A stretch of 64,000 bases of DNA from the NCBI GenBank assembly GCA_050953105.1, contig JBMNMA010000004.1, positions 248,001 to 312,000 of the forward strand, read 5' to 3'. Under the pieces are notes generated by a model, which saw nothing but the letters and a program-made list of their open reading frames with translations, was not told where the DNA came from and ran no database searches. Origin of the DNA: UBA1206 sp050953105 (GTDB lineage Bacteria > Bacillota > Clostridia > Oscillospirales > CAG-382). Both the position numbers and the translations under genes were made by a program. Shown one piece after another: positions 25,316-33,860 of the stretch (within the stretch, counting starts at the first letter, position 1; each line of letters opens with the position of its first letter).

Positions 25316-26374
25316 TTAAGCACTCCTTTCCGCAGGAAACCAATGCCTTGTATTATTCGCTATCTTTACTAATATCAACATAACAGGCACTTCTGTTAGA
25401 ACACCTACAATGGTAGCAAGTGGAGCTGGACTTTGTGTTCCAAATAATGAAATCGCGACGGCAACTGCCAGTTCAAAAAAGTTAGAGGCACCAATCATAC
25501 CGGCAGGCGCTGCTATCTCATGGGGTAGTTTTATAGCCTTGCTTGCCAGATATGCAATGAAAAATACCAGGAAAGTCTGAATAATTAATGGTATCGCAAT
25601 CAAAACGATATGCAGTGGATTATTCAAAATTACATCGCCCTGGAATGAAAAGATTATTATCAGTGTTAGCAATAGACCTATTGTGGTGACATTCCCAAAC
25701 TTCGGTATAAAACTCTTTTCAAAGTAATCAAGTCCTCGCTTTTTTGTGATGTAATTACGGGTAATTATCCCACCGGCCAACGGGATAACAACAAACAATA
25801 CTACAGACAAAATAAGAGTGTCCCAGGGTATGTTTACACCACCCACACCCAGAAGAAACGCAACTATGGGCGTGAAAGCGAAGAGAATTATAAGATCATT
25901 TGTTGCCACCTGCACAACAGTATAAGCCGCGTTGCCTTTGGTCAGATAACTCCATACAAATACCATTGCCGTACACGGTGCCGCTCCGAGAAGTATTGCT
26001 CCCGCAAGATAGTCTTTTGCCAATTCTGCGGGAATCAGAGATTTAAAAATTACGAAGAAAAACAGCCATGCAATGCCGAACATGGTAAAAGGCTTTATCA
26101 GCCAGTTGGTTATCCATGTAACAAAAAGCCCCTTAGGATTCTTGCCTACATTTTTAATGCTTTGAAAATCCACCTTCAGCATCATCGGATATATCATAAG
26201 CCAGATTAAAATCGCCATAGGAATTGATACATTCGCGTATTCAAAACGTCCTAAAAATGCCGGGATTCCGGGCAAAAACTTACCGATCAGGATACCCGCC
26301 GCCATGCAAAGAAGGACCCAAACCGTTAAGTATTTTTCAAAGAAACCGATTCCTTGTGTTTTTTCTCTGCTCAT
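25316..26374 (-). CDS. acr3: ACR3 family arsenite efflux transporter
   Basis: The 352-residue protein has ten hydrophobic segments typical of the ACR3/BASS fold. The conserved Cys lies in GAAPCTAMVFVWSYL (about 132) and is needed in this family for As(III) transport. Length is normal for ACR3. It would export arsenite (and perhaps antimonite) using the proton gradient in the cytoplasmic membrane. The start overlaps the upstream gene's stop by four bases (ATGA), so translation is coupled. Confidence 0.93.
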   Translation of the reverse strand: MSREKTQGIGFFEKYLTVWVLLCMAAGILIGKFLPGIPAFLGRFEYANVSIPMAILIWLMIYPMMLKVDFQSIKNVGKNPKGLFVTWITNWLIKPFTMFGIAWLFFFVIFKSLIPAELAKDYLAGAILLGAAPCTAMVFVWSYLTKGNAAYTVVQVATNDLIILFAFTPIVAFLLGVGGVNIPWDTLILSVVLFVVIPLAGGIITRNYITKKRGLDYFEKSFIPKFGNVTTIGLLLTLIIIFSFQGDVILNNPLHIVLIAIPLIIQTFLVFFIAYLASKAIKLPHEIAAPAGMIGASNFFELAVAVAISLFGTQSPAPLATIVGVLTEVPVMLILVKIANNTRHWFPAERSA

Positions 26375-26922
26375 AGCGTATTACCGCCTTTTTCCTGCAG
26401 TTCAGCTTCATCCTTGTGCGCCTTGGCTATAAAATATGTTTCAAGGTTTTCTGGAAGCTGATAGGCTTTGCGCTCAGGCTCACGTTGACCAGAGTTATAT
26501 ACCTCGCGCAGGATGGCGTCTACAATCAATTCCTTTGGAGGGGATGTATATTCGACTCCGTTATATACCCATACACGGCAGTCAACATTATCTCCGCAAA
26601 GCGTTCCACAATCCTCGCAAAGTGATTCTCTAAGCTCTACTGCGATGTCATTTCCATTCACGCGGATAGTAGGCGAACTGATAAATTGATACTCTATCGC
26701 CAACTCCTTCGTTGCAATATTTACTTTGTTTACCTTAACTTCATATCCCGCCGCATTAAGTACCACGGCTACGCTGGAAACTGCTTCGTCCAGTGCCTTT
26801 TCAGTATCCTGGCATCTGCCGCAAACAGTCGTGTCCAGATACAGAAAATCAATGTTGATCAGTTTTTTCGGCTGTGGCTGGCAGCAGTTATCGGAAGAAT
26901 AACAACATTTACTCATTTTCAT
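26371..26922 (-). CDS. DUF2703 family protein of ars operon
   Basis: A start at 26922 (after AAGGAG) or 26916 gives about 183 residues. The N-terminus has cysteine clusters (KCCYSSDNCC), then LDTTVCGRCQDTEKALDEAV, a CxxC on a thioredoxin-like fold, and LCEDCGTLCGDNVDCR. This is the DUF2703 family, often found beside ArsR and Acr3. The many cysteines suggest it binds arsenite or handles thiols, but the function is not proven. The start lies within the end of arsR (14-base overlap), and its end overlaps acr3. Confidence 0.82.
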   Translation of the reverse strand: MKMSKCCYSSDNCCQPQPKKLINIDFLYLDTTVCGRCQDTEKALDEAVSSVAVVLNAAGYEVKVNKVNIATKELAIEYQFISSPTIRVNGNDIAVELRESLCEDCGTLCGDNVDCRVWVYNGVEYTSPPKELIVDAILREVYNSGQREPERKAYQLPENLETYFIAKAHKDEAELQEKGGNTL

Positions 26923-27244
26923 TACACTCCTTACAACAATTTGAGTTATCTCTGCACATACAATTTTCTTTATCTGATGTGATAGCACAGAAGAACTGCT
27001 TTGTTTTGCTGATGACATCATCATCCAGCGAGTAATACGTCCATTTACCTTCTTCCCGCGCTTTAACAATCCCACATTCACACAGGATTTTCATGTGATG
27101 AGACAGTGTGGATTGGGACATTTCAAACTTCTCCAAGATCATGCAGGCGCAAAGCTCACCGCAGGAGAGCATATCCACGATCATGGCCCTTTTCGGATCG
27201 CCCAACGCTTTGAATACTTTCGTGTTCTCCAAGTAGTAATCCAT
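26909..27244 (-). CDS. arsR: ArsR/SmtB family arsenic-responsive repressor
   Basis: The 111-residue winged helix protein has the metalloid site ELCACMILEKF (about 30-40), the recognition helix SQSTLSHHMKILCECG and wing GKWTYYSLDDD. In the family As(III) binding to the ELCxC cysteines releases the repressor from its own promoter. Extra cysteines at the C-terminus (NCMCRDNSNCCKEC) may add to binding. It is the first gene of arsR-DUF2703-acr3-methyltransferase. The promoter with an inverted repeat lies directly upstream. Confidence 0.92.
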   Translation of the reverse strand: MDYYLENTKVFKALGDPKRAMIVDMLSCGELCACMILEKFEMSQSTLSHHMKILCECGIVKAREEGKWTYYSLDDDVISKTKQFFCAITSDKENCMCRDNSNCCKECNENE

Positions 27245-27268
27245 AACAACACCTCAAATCTATAATCT

Positions 27269-27305
27269 TCGATATGTATTATATACTTTAAATCGAAAAA
27301 ATCAA
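27269..27305 (-). promoter_or_regulatory. ars operon promoter and candidate ArsR operator
   Basis: On the minus strand TTGATT (27300-27305) and TATAAT (27278-27283) are 16 bases apart. TCGAT (27269-27273) and ATCGA (27292-27296) form an inverted repeat that brackets the -10 box, a position suited to ArsR. Confidence 0.6.
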
Positions 27306-27314
27306 TGTGAAATA

Positions 27315-27374
27315 AAAAATTCCGCCCTGTTACACAGCGGACGAATGCACTCGCTTATTTAGCGGGGAATTTTT
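27315..27374. terminator. Hairpin with A/T-rich ends
   Basis: AAAAATTCC (27315-27323) pairs with GGAATTTTT (27366-27374). It could stop transcription in either direction between ars and the AraC-type gene. The remaining bases to 27740 show no gene. Confidence 0.5.
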
Positions 27375-27740
27375 ACATCTATAAAGTGAAAAGACCAATA
27401 AACATTCAAATCCTTGACAACTGAATACACATTCATCATGTACATTCCCTCCAGTTCTCTGTGAGTTCGGGCGGGCCGTAGGTGTAGGCAACCCTTCCGC
27501 TTCCAGTTTGTCGGAGCGTCACAGTGCCCACATTTTTATACTACATATATAAGCATATGCTGATCTTATAGTAGAACATGTGAAAAATTGTATGCGATTA
27601 ATTTGTTTCGAAGAAATATGAATACTCATTAAAATCTTAAGCGAGTAAATCTATAATTATAAATGTTGTTCTTTACATTATGCAAGTAAATGCAGTATAA
27701 TGCAGATGAAAACAAACTATTTTTTAGGGGGATGCAGATT
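27375..27740. other. Non-coding stretch before AraC-type regulator
   Basis: About 365 bases without a recognisable gene. A GC-rich patch around 27467-27530 contrasts with AT-rich flanks, but no known RNA or repeat was seen. Confidence 0.4.
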
Positions 27741-28730
27741 GTGGATTACATGACTATTAAAGAAGCTAGTGCAGAATGGGGAGTTGGTACTCGTATCATC
27801 ACGGTATGTTGCACGGAGGGACGGATTGAAGGTGCGATAAAAAAGGGAAATCTTTGGCTTATCCCTCAAAACGCCGTGAAACCAGTTGACCGTCGGCGAA
27901 AAAAGCCCGTAATGCAAGAAAAAACGGAACCGTTATTATTCCATGATATACCCAGATCAGATGAAGAAAGAAAACACGAAAATATATGGCCATTCCAATC
28001 CCTGTATGAAAACAAGGAGCTGTTTGCAGAGATTATAAGGCATTTCCCCTATCCGATGCATATCTGCGCACCGGACGGCACTATGCTTTTGGCAAATGAA
28101 GCGTTTTTACGGTTCGCTAAAATATCCAATCCAGAAAAACTCTATAAAAAGCACAATATTTTATCAAACCCAAACCTTGAAAGCTGGGGGGTTAAAGATT
28201 TTGTTGTTCGTGCGTTTCAGGGAGAGGCTGTACGCATATATGATATCAAGGTACCGTATCAGGAAATCGTTGAGCGATTGGGTGATGACAAAACGTTGTT
28301 AACGGGCAGTCTGTATCATGATATTACCGCTTTACCCATACGGGGTGGCAACAACGAGTTGCTATATGTTGTGTTTATTTTCATTACATCCAGAGAATAT
28401 CAGGGAAAAGAAGAAATCATTAAGGGCAAGGAATATATAGATAATCATTGGAATGAGAAATTTGATATTGATAAGCTGGCACAGGCTGTATATATCAGCA
28501 AATACCGATATGCGCGTTTGTTCAAGCAGTATACGGGAATGACCCCCTACTGTTATTATCAAGAGGTAAAGATTGAAAAAATCAAGAAAAAGCTGTGTGA
28601 AAGTAATCTGTCCATTCCGCAGGTATTTGCTGAATGCGGTGTGAATTACAACGGGAACTTCGTAAAAGTTTTCAAACAAAAAACAGGGATGTCCCCTTCG
28701 GAATATCGGGCGATAGCGACTGATAAATAA
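27741..28730 (+). CDS. AraC-type regulator with N-terminal HTH and PAS domain
   Basis: The GTG at 27741 follows AGGGGG by nine bases; in-frame ATGs lie on either side. The 329-residue product begins with an excisionase/MerR-like helix-turn-helix (MTIKEASAEWGVGTRIITV), then a PAS-like sensor (FPYPMHICAPDGTMLLANEAF at about 95-115), and ends with two AraC helix-turn-helix motifs (DIDKLAQAVYISKYRYARLFKQ and IPQVFAECGVNYNGNFVKVFKQ). The combination suggests a DNA-binding regulator with an internal sensor. The surface protein gene downstream is separated by a terminator and 650 bases, so the target is not clear. Confidence 0.82.
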   Translation: MDYMTIKEASAEWGVGTRIITVCCTEGRIEGAIKKGNLWLIPQNAVKPVDRRRKKPVMQEKTEPLLFHDIPRSDEERKHENIWPFQSLYENKELFAEIIRHFPYPMHICAPDGTMLLANEAFLRFAKISNPEKLYKKHNILSNPNLESWGVKDFVVRAFQGEAVRIYDIKVPYQEIVERLGDDKTLLTGSLYHDITALPIRGGNNELLYVVFIFITSREYQGKEEIIKGKEYIDNHWNEKFDIDKLAQAVYISKYRYARLFKQYTGMTPYCYYQEVKIEKIKKKLCESNLSIPQVFAECGVNYNGNFVKVFKQKTGMSPSEYRAIATDK

Positions 28731-28741
28731 AATATATTAAT

Positions 28742-28777
28742 AAAAGCTTCCGAGCCGTCAACGCTTTGGAAGCTTTT
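28742..28777 (+). terminator. Intrinsic terminator after AraC-type gene
   Basis: AAAAGCTTCC (28742-28751) pairs with GGAAGCTTTT (28768-28777), followed by Ts. Confidence 0.8.
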
Positions 28778-29383
28778 TTATATAGCAAAAATCACCGGAA
28801 AATTAGCAATGAATGGAGTATCGCATCTTTATAAAAAATATATAATGAATTGTAACAATATGAGTGAGATCAAATGATGGGGGATTACATATGTAGTTAC
28901 AGGCTTTGAATCAGAGGTGACAAAATTTCAGAATACGTTCTTCTTCTCATCGTTTCAGAAAGAACAATCATGCTAGAGACAGACAAAATGGTTGAGTCGG
29001 TCTGAACTAGCGGGAATATGAACTAAAGCAAAATAAAGCGGGTTCTGGTATACAGTAACTTCAGACGCTCGGGATTTAATCGTCGGAGCCACATGATTTT
29101 GCCTTTATATATAAAGGCAATCTGCTGAGAAAACGTCGGGTTCTTCAGATTGTAAAAGATAGTGAGGTGATAAGCTGGTATCGGATATTCTTTTTGTAAA
29201 AAGCAAATATTCTGGTTATTTATATAGACTTTTTCCATTCTTTCACAATAAAAAAGCGTTTGTACCAGCAGCATCTGTCTGATAAGGGAACAGGATGGAG
29301 TTACTTTTCCGAGAATTATTGATTTTGCAATTATATTACTTATTTAAAATAAGTTATTAGAAATTAAAAGAAAGGTGATTTTT
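28778..29383. other. Region without a recognised gene
   Basis: About 600 bases lack a believable gene. Two short frames (near 28915-29005 and 29095-29185) give plausible peptides broken by stops, so decayed coding sequence is possible. A good ribosome site for the next gene (AAAGGTGA) lies at its end. Confidence 0.4.
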
Positions 29384-32300
29384 ATGAAACGACATTTCAG
29401 ATTAATGTGTAAAGCAATCTCGCTCCTGTTGGCGTTAATTATGGTTGTATCAGTCTTGTCTACAGTATTTACCGTCAATGCGATAGGAGATGAAGCATTA
29501 GTGAAAGCGTCTGCACCGCAATTGCTCGGAAGCAGTGCCGGAATGTGGGCGCTCGAAAAACTTGGAGGAGGGGTAATATCCGGAATCGCCGGAAAGGGCA
29601 TAAATGAGGCATTCGCGGCGATTTTTGGCTCCGAGACAGATGCGGTGTTGGCAAAATTGAACGAGATGCTATCGAAAATAGACCGTATAAACGAAAACCT
29701 AGATATTTTAAGAAAACAGTATGCGACAGGGCAGTTGTATAATGTTTTAAACGAGTATCAAAGCTTTATAGGTCCTTATGTTGGCTTGCTTGATCTTCTG
29801 ATGGAAAAAAGTAAAGCGTTCGCTGACAAGCCTGCCGAAACAAAGGAATTTTTGATGGATATTTACAAAGGCGAGAAGGCAAATTACAGGATAGGCGGAG
29901 ACAATATGTTGATGCTTACCTTAAAGCTGACAAAAAAATTGCTTCAGGTAAACAATAACGAGTATAATCTTTTTGGGGCGTTTGACAAGCTTGATCGCCA
30001 TATCAACAAATGGGAACATCAAGGCTACGAGTCAAGACAGGAATTTCGCGATTCTGTGCTCACTTTTTATACTGCATTTATGGCTCTCAGCCAGTTGGCA
30101 TGCAAAACCGCAATGGAAGATGTCCCGGAGGGAAGCTATCTTTATAAAGAACGGGAAATTGAGCTGAATAAATTAATAAATGATGCGAAATTAGTAAATG
30201 AAATGAATAAACGGTGTGCAATTATAAAGCATCCTGATCTGTGCATTTACCGTGATACTGTTAATGGTGTGGATCTATATGCCTTTTATAAGCGAGTTAG
30301 CCAATGCAATCTCACAAATGTAGATGGGCTTCCTGAATGGGATGATTTTGAAAAGAAAGTAACAAAAAATAGTTTCTTTTCATTCTCTTTTATGCGTACT
30401 GCAAATCTGAAAGTAACATATAGAAGCGGAGGCGCTGTAATAAGGTCCGAGCAAGCTCCAAGAGATTTCTTTGAGAGAATAATTGAAGATTATAAATCAG
30501 AGCATAGCGACCAAAAAATCGATCTTTATGATATCATTTTTAATAAATGTGGATTTATAGATTTTACTACTGATAATGGTCCCAAAAAAGGGGCTTGGTT
30601 TGCAACTGATTATCATGTTTATTCACATTGGAGGATAGACATATTCTGTGCAACAAAGGAATGGAAAACCGAAGCATTTAATAACGACGGAGAACTGGTA
30701 TTTAATGTACGTCTTGCCCAACAGGTTTCACGAGGGGGGAGATACACTGATCATGCGTATTTAAACACTGACTATTTTTTTAGTATAGAGCAGTATACAG
30801 GTCTCGTGAAACAAGGTGCGCTTTTTACATCCCCGACCGTGCTGTCTGACGGATTGATTTCCGGCATGGACGGTCCCTACGAACTGCCGTGCAATGATGA
30901 GGTAACACTCTCGGTGGATGAAAAAGAAGGTGCGGAATACGAATGGTTTGTCAATAAGAATGACGATCAAGGTTTTGTGAAGATTGAGAACGAAATAAAT
31001 GCAAGATATACTCTCCCGGTACTGGAAGCCAATATGAACGGCTGGATGTACCGTTGTGGCATCATCAGTAAACCGGATGGCGGTTCGGAGGACTATACCC
31101 TCACAGCTCCTGTGATCCTTGTCCTCGCCGGAGAAGGCATCTCGGATCCCATGACAGTGCATGAGGTAGGCACTGCGGAAGAAATCAAAGCCGCTCTGGA
31201 TAAAGTATCGGACGGCAGTTGGAACAATCATACCCTAAAGCTGACAAAGGACATTAACTATCCGTACCCTATATCGTTAACCGGTGGCCGTGAAGTTGCA
31301 ATCGATTTAAATGGACATACGCTGACCGTACAGCCGGACAGTAATGCGGAACCGAATATTAATCCCATGTCCGACCATGAGGAGATCGCTGCAATTTATG
31401 CGTGCTTCGGCAGTTTAAGTATAGTCGGAGATGGTACGCTAGATGTCGTCGCCAGTGATGGTATCGCCTATGGGGTTTATGCGGGTGAAAGTGGCAGCAT
31501 CACGGTAAGCAGCGTGACTTCCACCGATGGCGGAACAGCGGTTTACGCTATTGACAGCGGCTCTGTAGAAATCACAGGTGATGTTTCGGCAAAAGGCGAA
31601 AGCGCATATGCCATAGAGTGCTTTGAAGGCAGCACAGTCAAGGTTGGAGGCGATGTGAGCGTCGATGGCAATACCTCTTGCGGTGTGTATGCGGAGTCCT
31701 ATAACGGACAGAGGACATTGGTCGAGGTCGGCGGAAATATCATTGTAACTGGAGATAACAGCCAGGCTGCTTTTCTGAACGCAGATTACACAGCGTTAAA
31801 AGTGCAAGGTAATGTTATGGTCACTGGTACAGGCTCTTCGGGTATTTCCGCAGGCGGAGGAAATGCAGAAAATCGTTGTACTGCCATCATTTTTGGTGAT
31901 ATCAATGCTCCTATGGATGCAGTGAATGCTTGGGACAACGCTGATGTCCGCGTATATGGAAATGTGACGGTAACGGATGAAACCGCAACTGCAGTATCCG
32001 CAGTAGGAGCAATGGTGCAGCTGCGCGGAAATGTGATTTCTAAGGGAACAGGCGGTACGGGAATCAGCGTTTCGGCGTGGGATCTGGTTGATCCCATCGT
32101 AGGAGCGATGGTGAAAGCCGACGGCAAAATCACCGCTTACACGCCCCTGATGATTGACGCAATGCCTGTTGAGGAAAGCGAGCACAGTAAAGAATCCGTC
32201 TATGCGGGTTATTACACCTTTACAGACGGCACAAACACCGTTTGGGCGAAGCCGGGCTCCTTTATAAAAATCGACTCGATTCCGGCGACGGGAGATTCCA

Positions 32301-32392
32301 CATATACGATTATTTGGTACATGCTTGGAGCTATCACACTTGCTATAATTATTACGCAAGTTAGAGCTGTAAAGCGGCGGAGGGGAATGTAG
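29384..32392 (+). CDS. Large sortase-type cell-surface protein with beta-helix-like repeats
   Basis: The ATG at 29384 lies six bases after AAAGGTG. Residues 1-32 form a signal peptide. A helical region (about 45-260) follows, then a mixed domain, an Ig-like segment near 490-580 (EYEWFVNKNDDQGFVKIE) and a glycine- and valine-rich part (about 620-940). In that part blocks such as VKVGGDVSV, VEVGGNIIVTG and LKVQGNVMVTGTG recur, consistent with a right-handed beta-helix. The C-terminus has IPATGDS, a hydrophobic segment and KRRRGM, the sortase substrate pattern with an atypical first residue. It should be linked to the cell wall. Ligand or target unknown. Confidence 0.8.
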   Translation: MKRHFRLMCKAISLLLALIMVVSVLSTVFTVNAIGDEALVKASAPQLLGSSAGMWALEKLGGGVISGIAGKGINEAFAAIFGSETDAVLAKLNEMLSKIDRINENLDILRKQYATGQLYNVLNEYQSFIGPYVGLLDLLMEKSKAFADKPAETKEFLMDIYKGEKANYRIGGDNMLMLTLKLTKKLLQVNNNEYNLFGAFDKLDRHINKWEHQGYESRQEFRDSVLTFYTAFMALSQLACKTAMEDVPEGSYLYKEREIELNKLINDAKLVNEMNKRCAIIKHPDLCIYRDTVNGVDLYAFYKRVSQCNLTNVDGLPEWDDFEKKVTKNSFFSFSFMRTANLKVTYRSGGAVIRSEQAPRDFFERIIEDYKSEHSDQKIDLYDIIFNKCGFIDFTTDNGPKKGAWFATDYHVYSHWRIDIFCATKEWKTEAFNNDGELVFNVRLAQQVSRGGRYTDHAYLNTDYFFSIEQYTGLVKQGALFTSPTVLSDGLISGMDGPYELPCNDEVTLSVDEKEGAEYEWFVNKNDDQGFVKIENEINARYTLPVLEANMNGWMYRCGIISKPDGGSEDYTLTAPVILVLAGEGISDPMTVHEVGTAEEIKAALDKVSDGSWNNHTLKLTKDINYPYPISLTGGREVAIDLNGHTLTVQPDSNAEPNINPMSDHEEIAAIYACFGSLSIVGDGTLDVVASDGIAYGVYAGESGSITVSSVTSTDGGTAVYAIDSGSVEITGDVSAKGESAYAIECFEGSTVKVGGDVSVDGNTSCGVYAESYNGQRTLVEVGGNIIVTGDNSQAAFLNADYTALKVQGNVMVTGTGSSGISAGGGNAENRCTAIIFGDINAPMDAVNAWDNADVRVYGNVTVTDETATAVSAVGAMVQLRGNVISKGTGGTGISVSAWDLVDPIVGAMVKADGKITAYTPLMIDAMPVEESEHSKESVYAGYYTFTDGTNTVWAKPGSFIKIDSIPATGDSTYTIIWYMLGAITLAIIITQVRAVKRRRGM

Positions 32393-32442
32393 TATTAATA
32401 CTGTTAACCATTTTCCTAGATTAGTTCGGCAGTAAAGAGTAA

Positions 32443-32478
32443 GCCCGTCATAGCATGTGAGTTGTGACGGGCATTTTT
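32443..32478 (+). terminator. Intrinsic terminator after surface protein gene
   Basis: GCCCGTCA (32443-32450) pairs with TGACGGGC (32465-32472), followed by ATTTTT. Confidence 0.8.
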
Positions 32479-32493
32479 CATTATTTAAATCTA

Positions 32494-32525
32494 ATTTCAA
32501 TCCACGCCCCTGCATGAGGGGCGAC
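32494..32525 (-). repeat. Solitary CRISPR repeat of type I-C form
   Basis: These 32 bases read on the minus strand as GTCGC, an inner palindrome (CCCCT ... AGGGG) and the constant end GTGGATTGAAAT. Length, hairpin and terminal motif fit type I-C repeats. No second copy is seen within 100 bases on either side, and no cas gene is present in the window. It is best described as an orphan repeat. Confidence 0.75.
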
Positions 32526-32557
32526 TTCGCTGCTACTGCTTGCCCTGGCAAATACCT

Positions 32558-32869
32558 TATGATGCAAAGAACAGGCTAAAAAAGGTAAACGGAGATTATC
32601 ACGAATACTGGTATGACGTAGACAATAACCGCATTGACATGTAAAACAGAAGTACCAATATGAAATACACCTACGACTGCTCCGGCGGCAGAAGTCGTTT
32701 GGTGTGGACAAGCGATTATACTTATACGGTTACAACCTACGGCTACGGTGCAGACGGATTGATCTGGTCACTTTGTAATGGGGAATATAAGATTTACCAC
32801 TACGACTACCGCGGAAGCGTTATCGCTGTGACGGATATCAACGGCAATATCACCGACACGATGGAGTAA
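32558..32869 (+). pseudogene. RHS/YD-repeat protein fragment
   Basis: The frame encodes YDAKNRLKKVNGDYHEYWYD, a stop at 32642, then MKYTYDCSGGRSRLVW, YGYGADGLIWSLCNGEYKIY and HYDYRGSVIAVTDINGNITDT. YD repeats and the YDYRGS block mark the RHS family. Both ends of the gene are missing and a nonsense codon interrupts it, so it is a relic of a larger surface or toxin gene. Confidence 0.85.
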
Positions 32870-33183
32870 CATACTGCTATATGTCTTTTTATGTTCTGTC
32901 ATAAATTTACACCGGATGCTCCGAGGTAAATGACAAGCGCTAAGAGCTGGCATGGCATTGTTGCGGAAGGGACCATGTTTCCGCCAACCTTAACATTCGT
33001 GATTCCGGATTAGACAGAAGCATATTGTACGTCGTTGAGCTGAAATTTCAATTCATAGCGTTTGAATACATAATTGACCAAAGCCCAGTCTCCGCTCTTG
33101 ATAATATTTAAGGGCACAATATTGAACGGAAGTGAATAAACAATGACTGCCCCAATCTATTGCGATAAGGGCAGTTTCTTGTG
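32870..33183. other. Intergenic, possible gene tail on minus strand
   Basis: On the minus strand a short frame ending at 33010 encodes IIKSGDWALVNYVFKRYE and FQLNDVQYASV, with a stop 45 codons upstream. It may be the C-terminal scrap of a lost gene; I do not recognise the family. A stem ACTGCCC/GGGCAGT (33146-33175) may end the ABC gene on its right. Confidence 0.4.
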
Positions 33184-33843
33184 TTATTTTTTTGGAGCTT
33201 TTCCGGATAGTTTCGTTAGCTCATATTTTTCGTCACATATCTCGGCGACCTCGGGGGAATGGCTGACTAATATTACACACTTGCCCTGATTTGCAAGGCT
33301 ACGGAAAATATTCATAATATCTTTCTGCGTATCACTGTCAAGGTTGCCCGTAGGTTCGTCGGCAAGGATGATGTCCGGATTGTAAGAAAGTGCACGGGCA
33401 ATGGCAACTCTCTGCTGCTGTCCTCCCGAAAGCTTTAATACCCGGCGGTTCGCTTCGTCTTCGTCAAGCCCGACACTTTCAAGAAGCTCAAGGGCTCTTG
33501 CAGTTTTGTTATTCGTATTATAACCAGCTATATCCATGGAAAGAATGACATTTTCAAGAGCAGTATATTTTGTAATCAGGTTAAAGCTTTGAAACACGAC
33601 GCCTATATATTTAGATCGAAAGATGTATTTATCAATCTTAGAAATACCCTTTCCTCCAAAAAAGATCTCACCGGAACTGGGTGTTGCAAGTCCTGAAAGC
33701 AGGGAGAGTAAGGTGGTTTTTCCGGCACCCGACTTTCCGATGATGCAATACATTTTTCCTTTTTCAAATTCAAAGGAGATATCTTTCAGTACCGGCGTTC
33801 TATCATAAGAAAAACTGATATTTTGAAGCGATAATACAGACAT
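33184..33843 (-). CDS. ABC transporter ATP-binding protein, LolD/MacB type
   Basis: The ATG at 33843 follows AAAGGAGAG. The 219-residue ATPase has Walker A GKSGAGKTT (about 37-45), Q-loop VFQSFN, signature LSGGQQQR, Walker B DIILADEPTGNLD and H-loop VSHS. It pairs with the FtsX-type permease encoded 17 bases upstream. The pair would be a MacB-type complex, often linked to cell-envelope stress or antimicrobial peptides. A two-component system upstream suggests signal control. Confidence 0.92.
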   Translation of the reverse strand: MSVLSLQNISFSYDRTPVLKDISFEFEKGKMYCIIGKSGAGKTTLLSLLSGLATPSSGEIFFGGKGISKIDKYIFRSKYIGVVFQSFNLITKYTALENVILSMDIAGYNTNNKTARALELLESVGLDEDEANRRVLKLSGGQQQRVAIARALSYNPDIILADEPTGNLDSDTQKDIMNIFRSLANQGKCVILVSHSPEVAEICDEKYELTKLSGKAPKK

Positions 33844-33860
33844 ATTCACACTCTCCTTTC

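Noticed and set aside
29023..29274. Open frame on minus strand before the surface gene
   Set aside because: No ribosome site, no family and biased composition.
32494..32660. CRISPR array
   Set aside because: Only one repeat copy is present; following bases encode an RHS relic.
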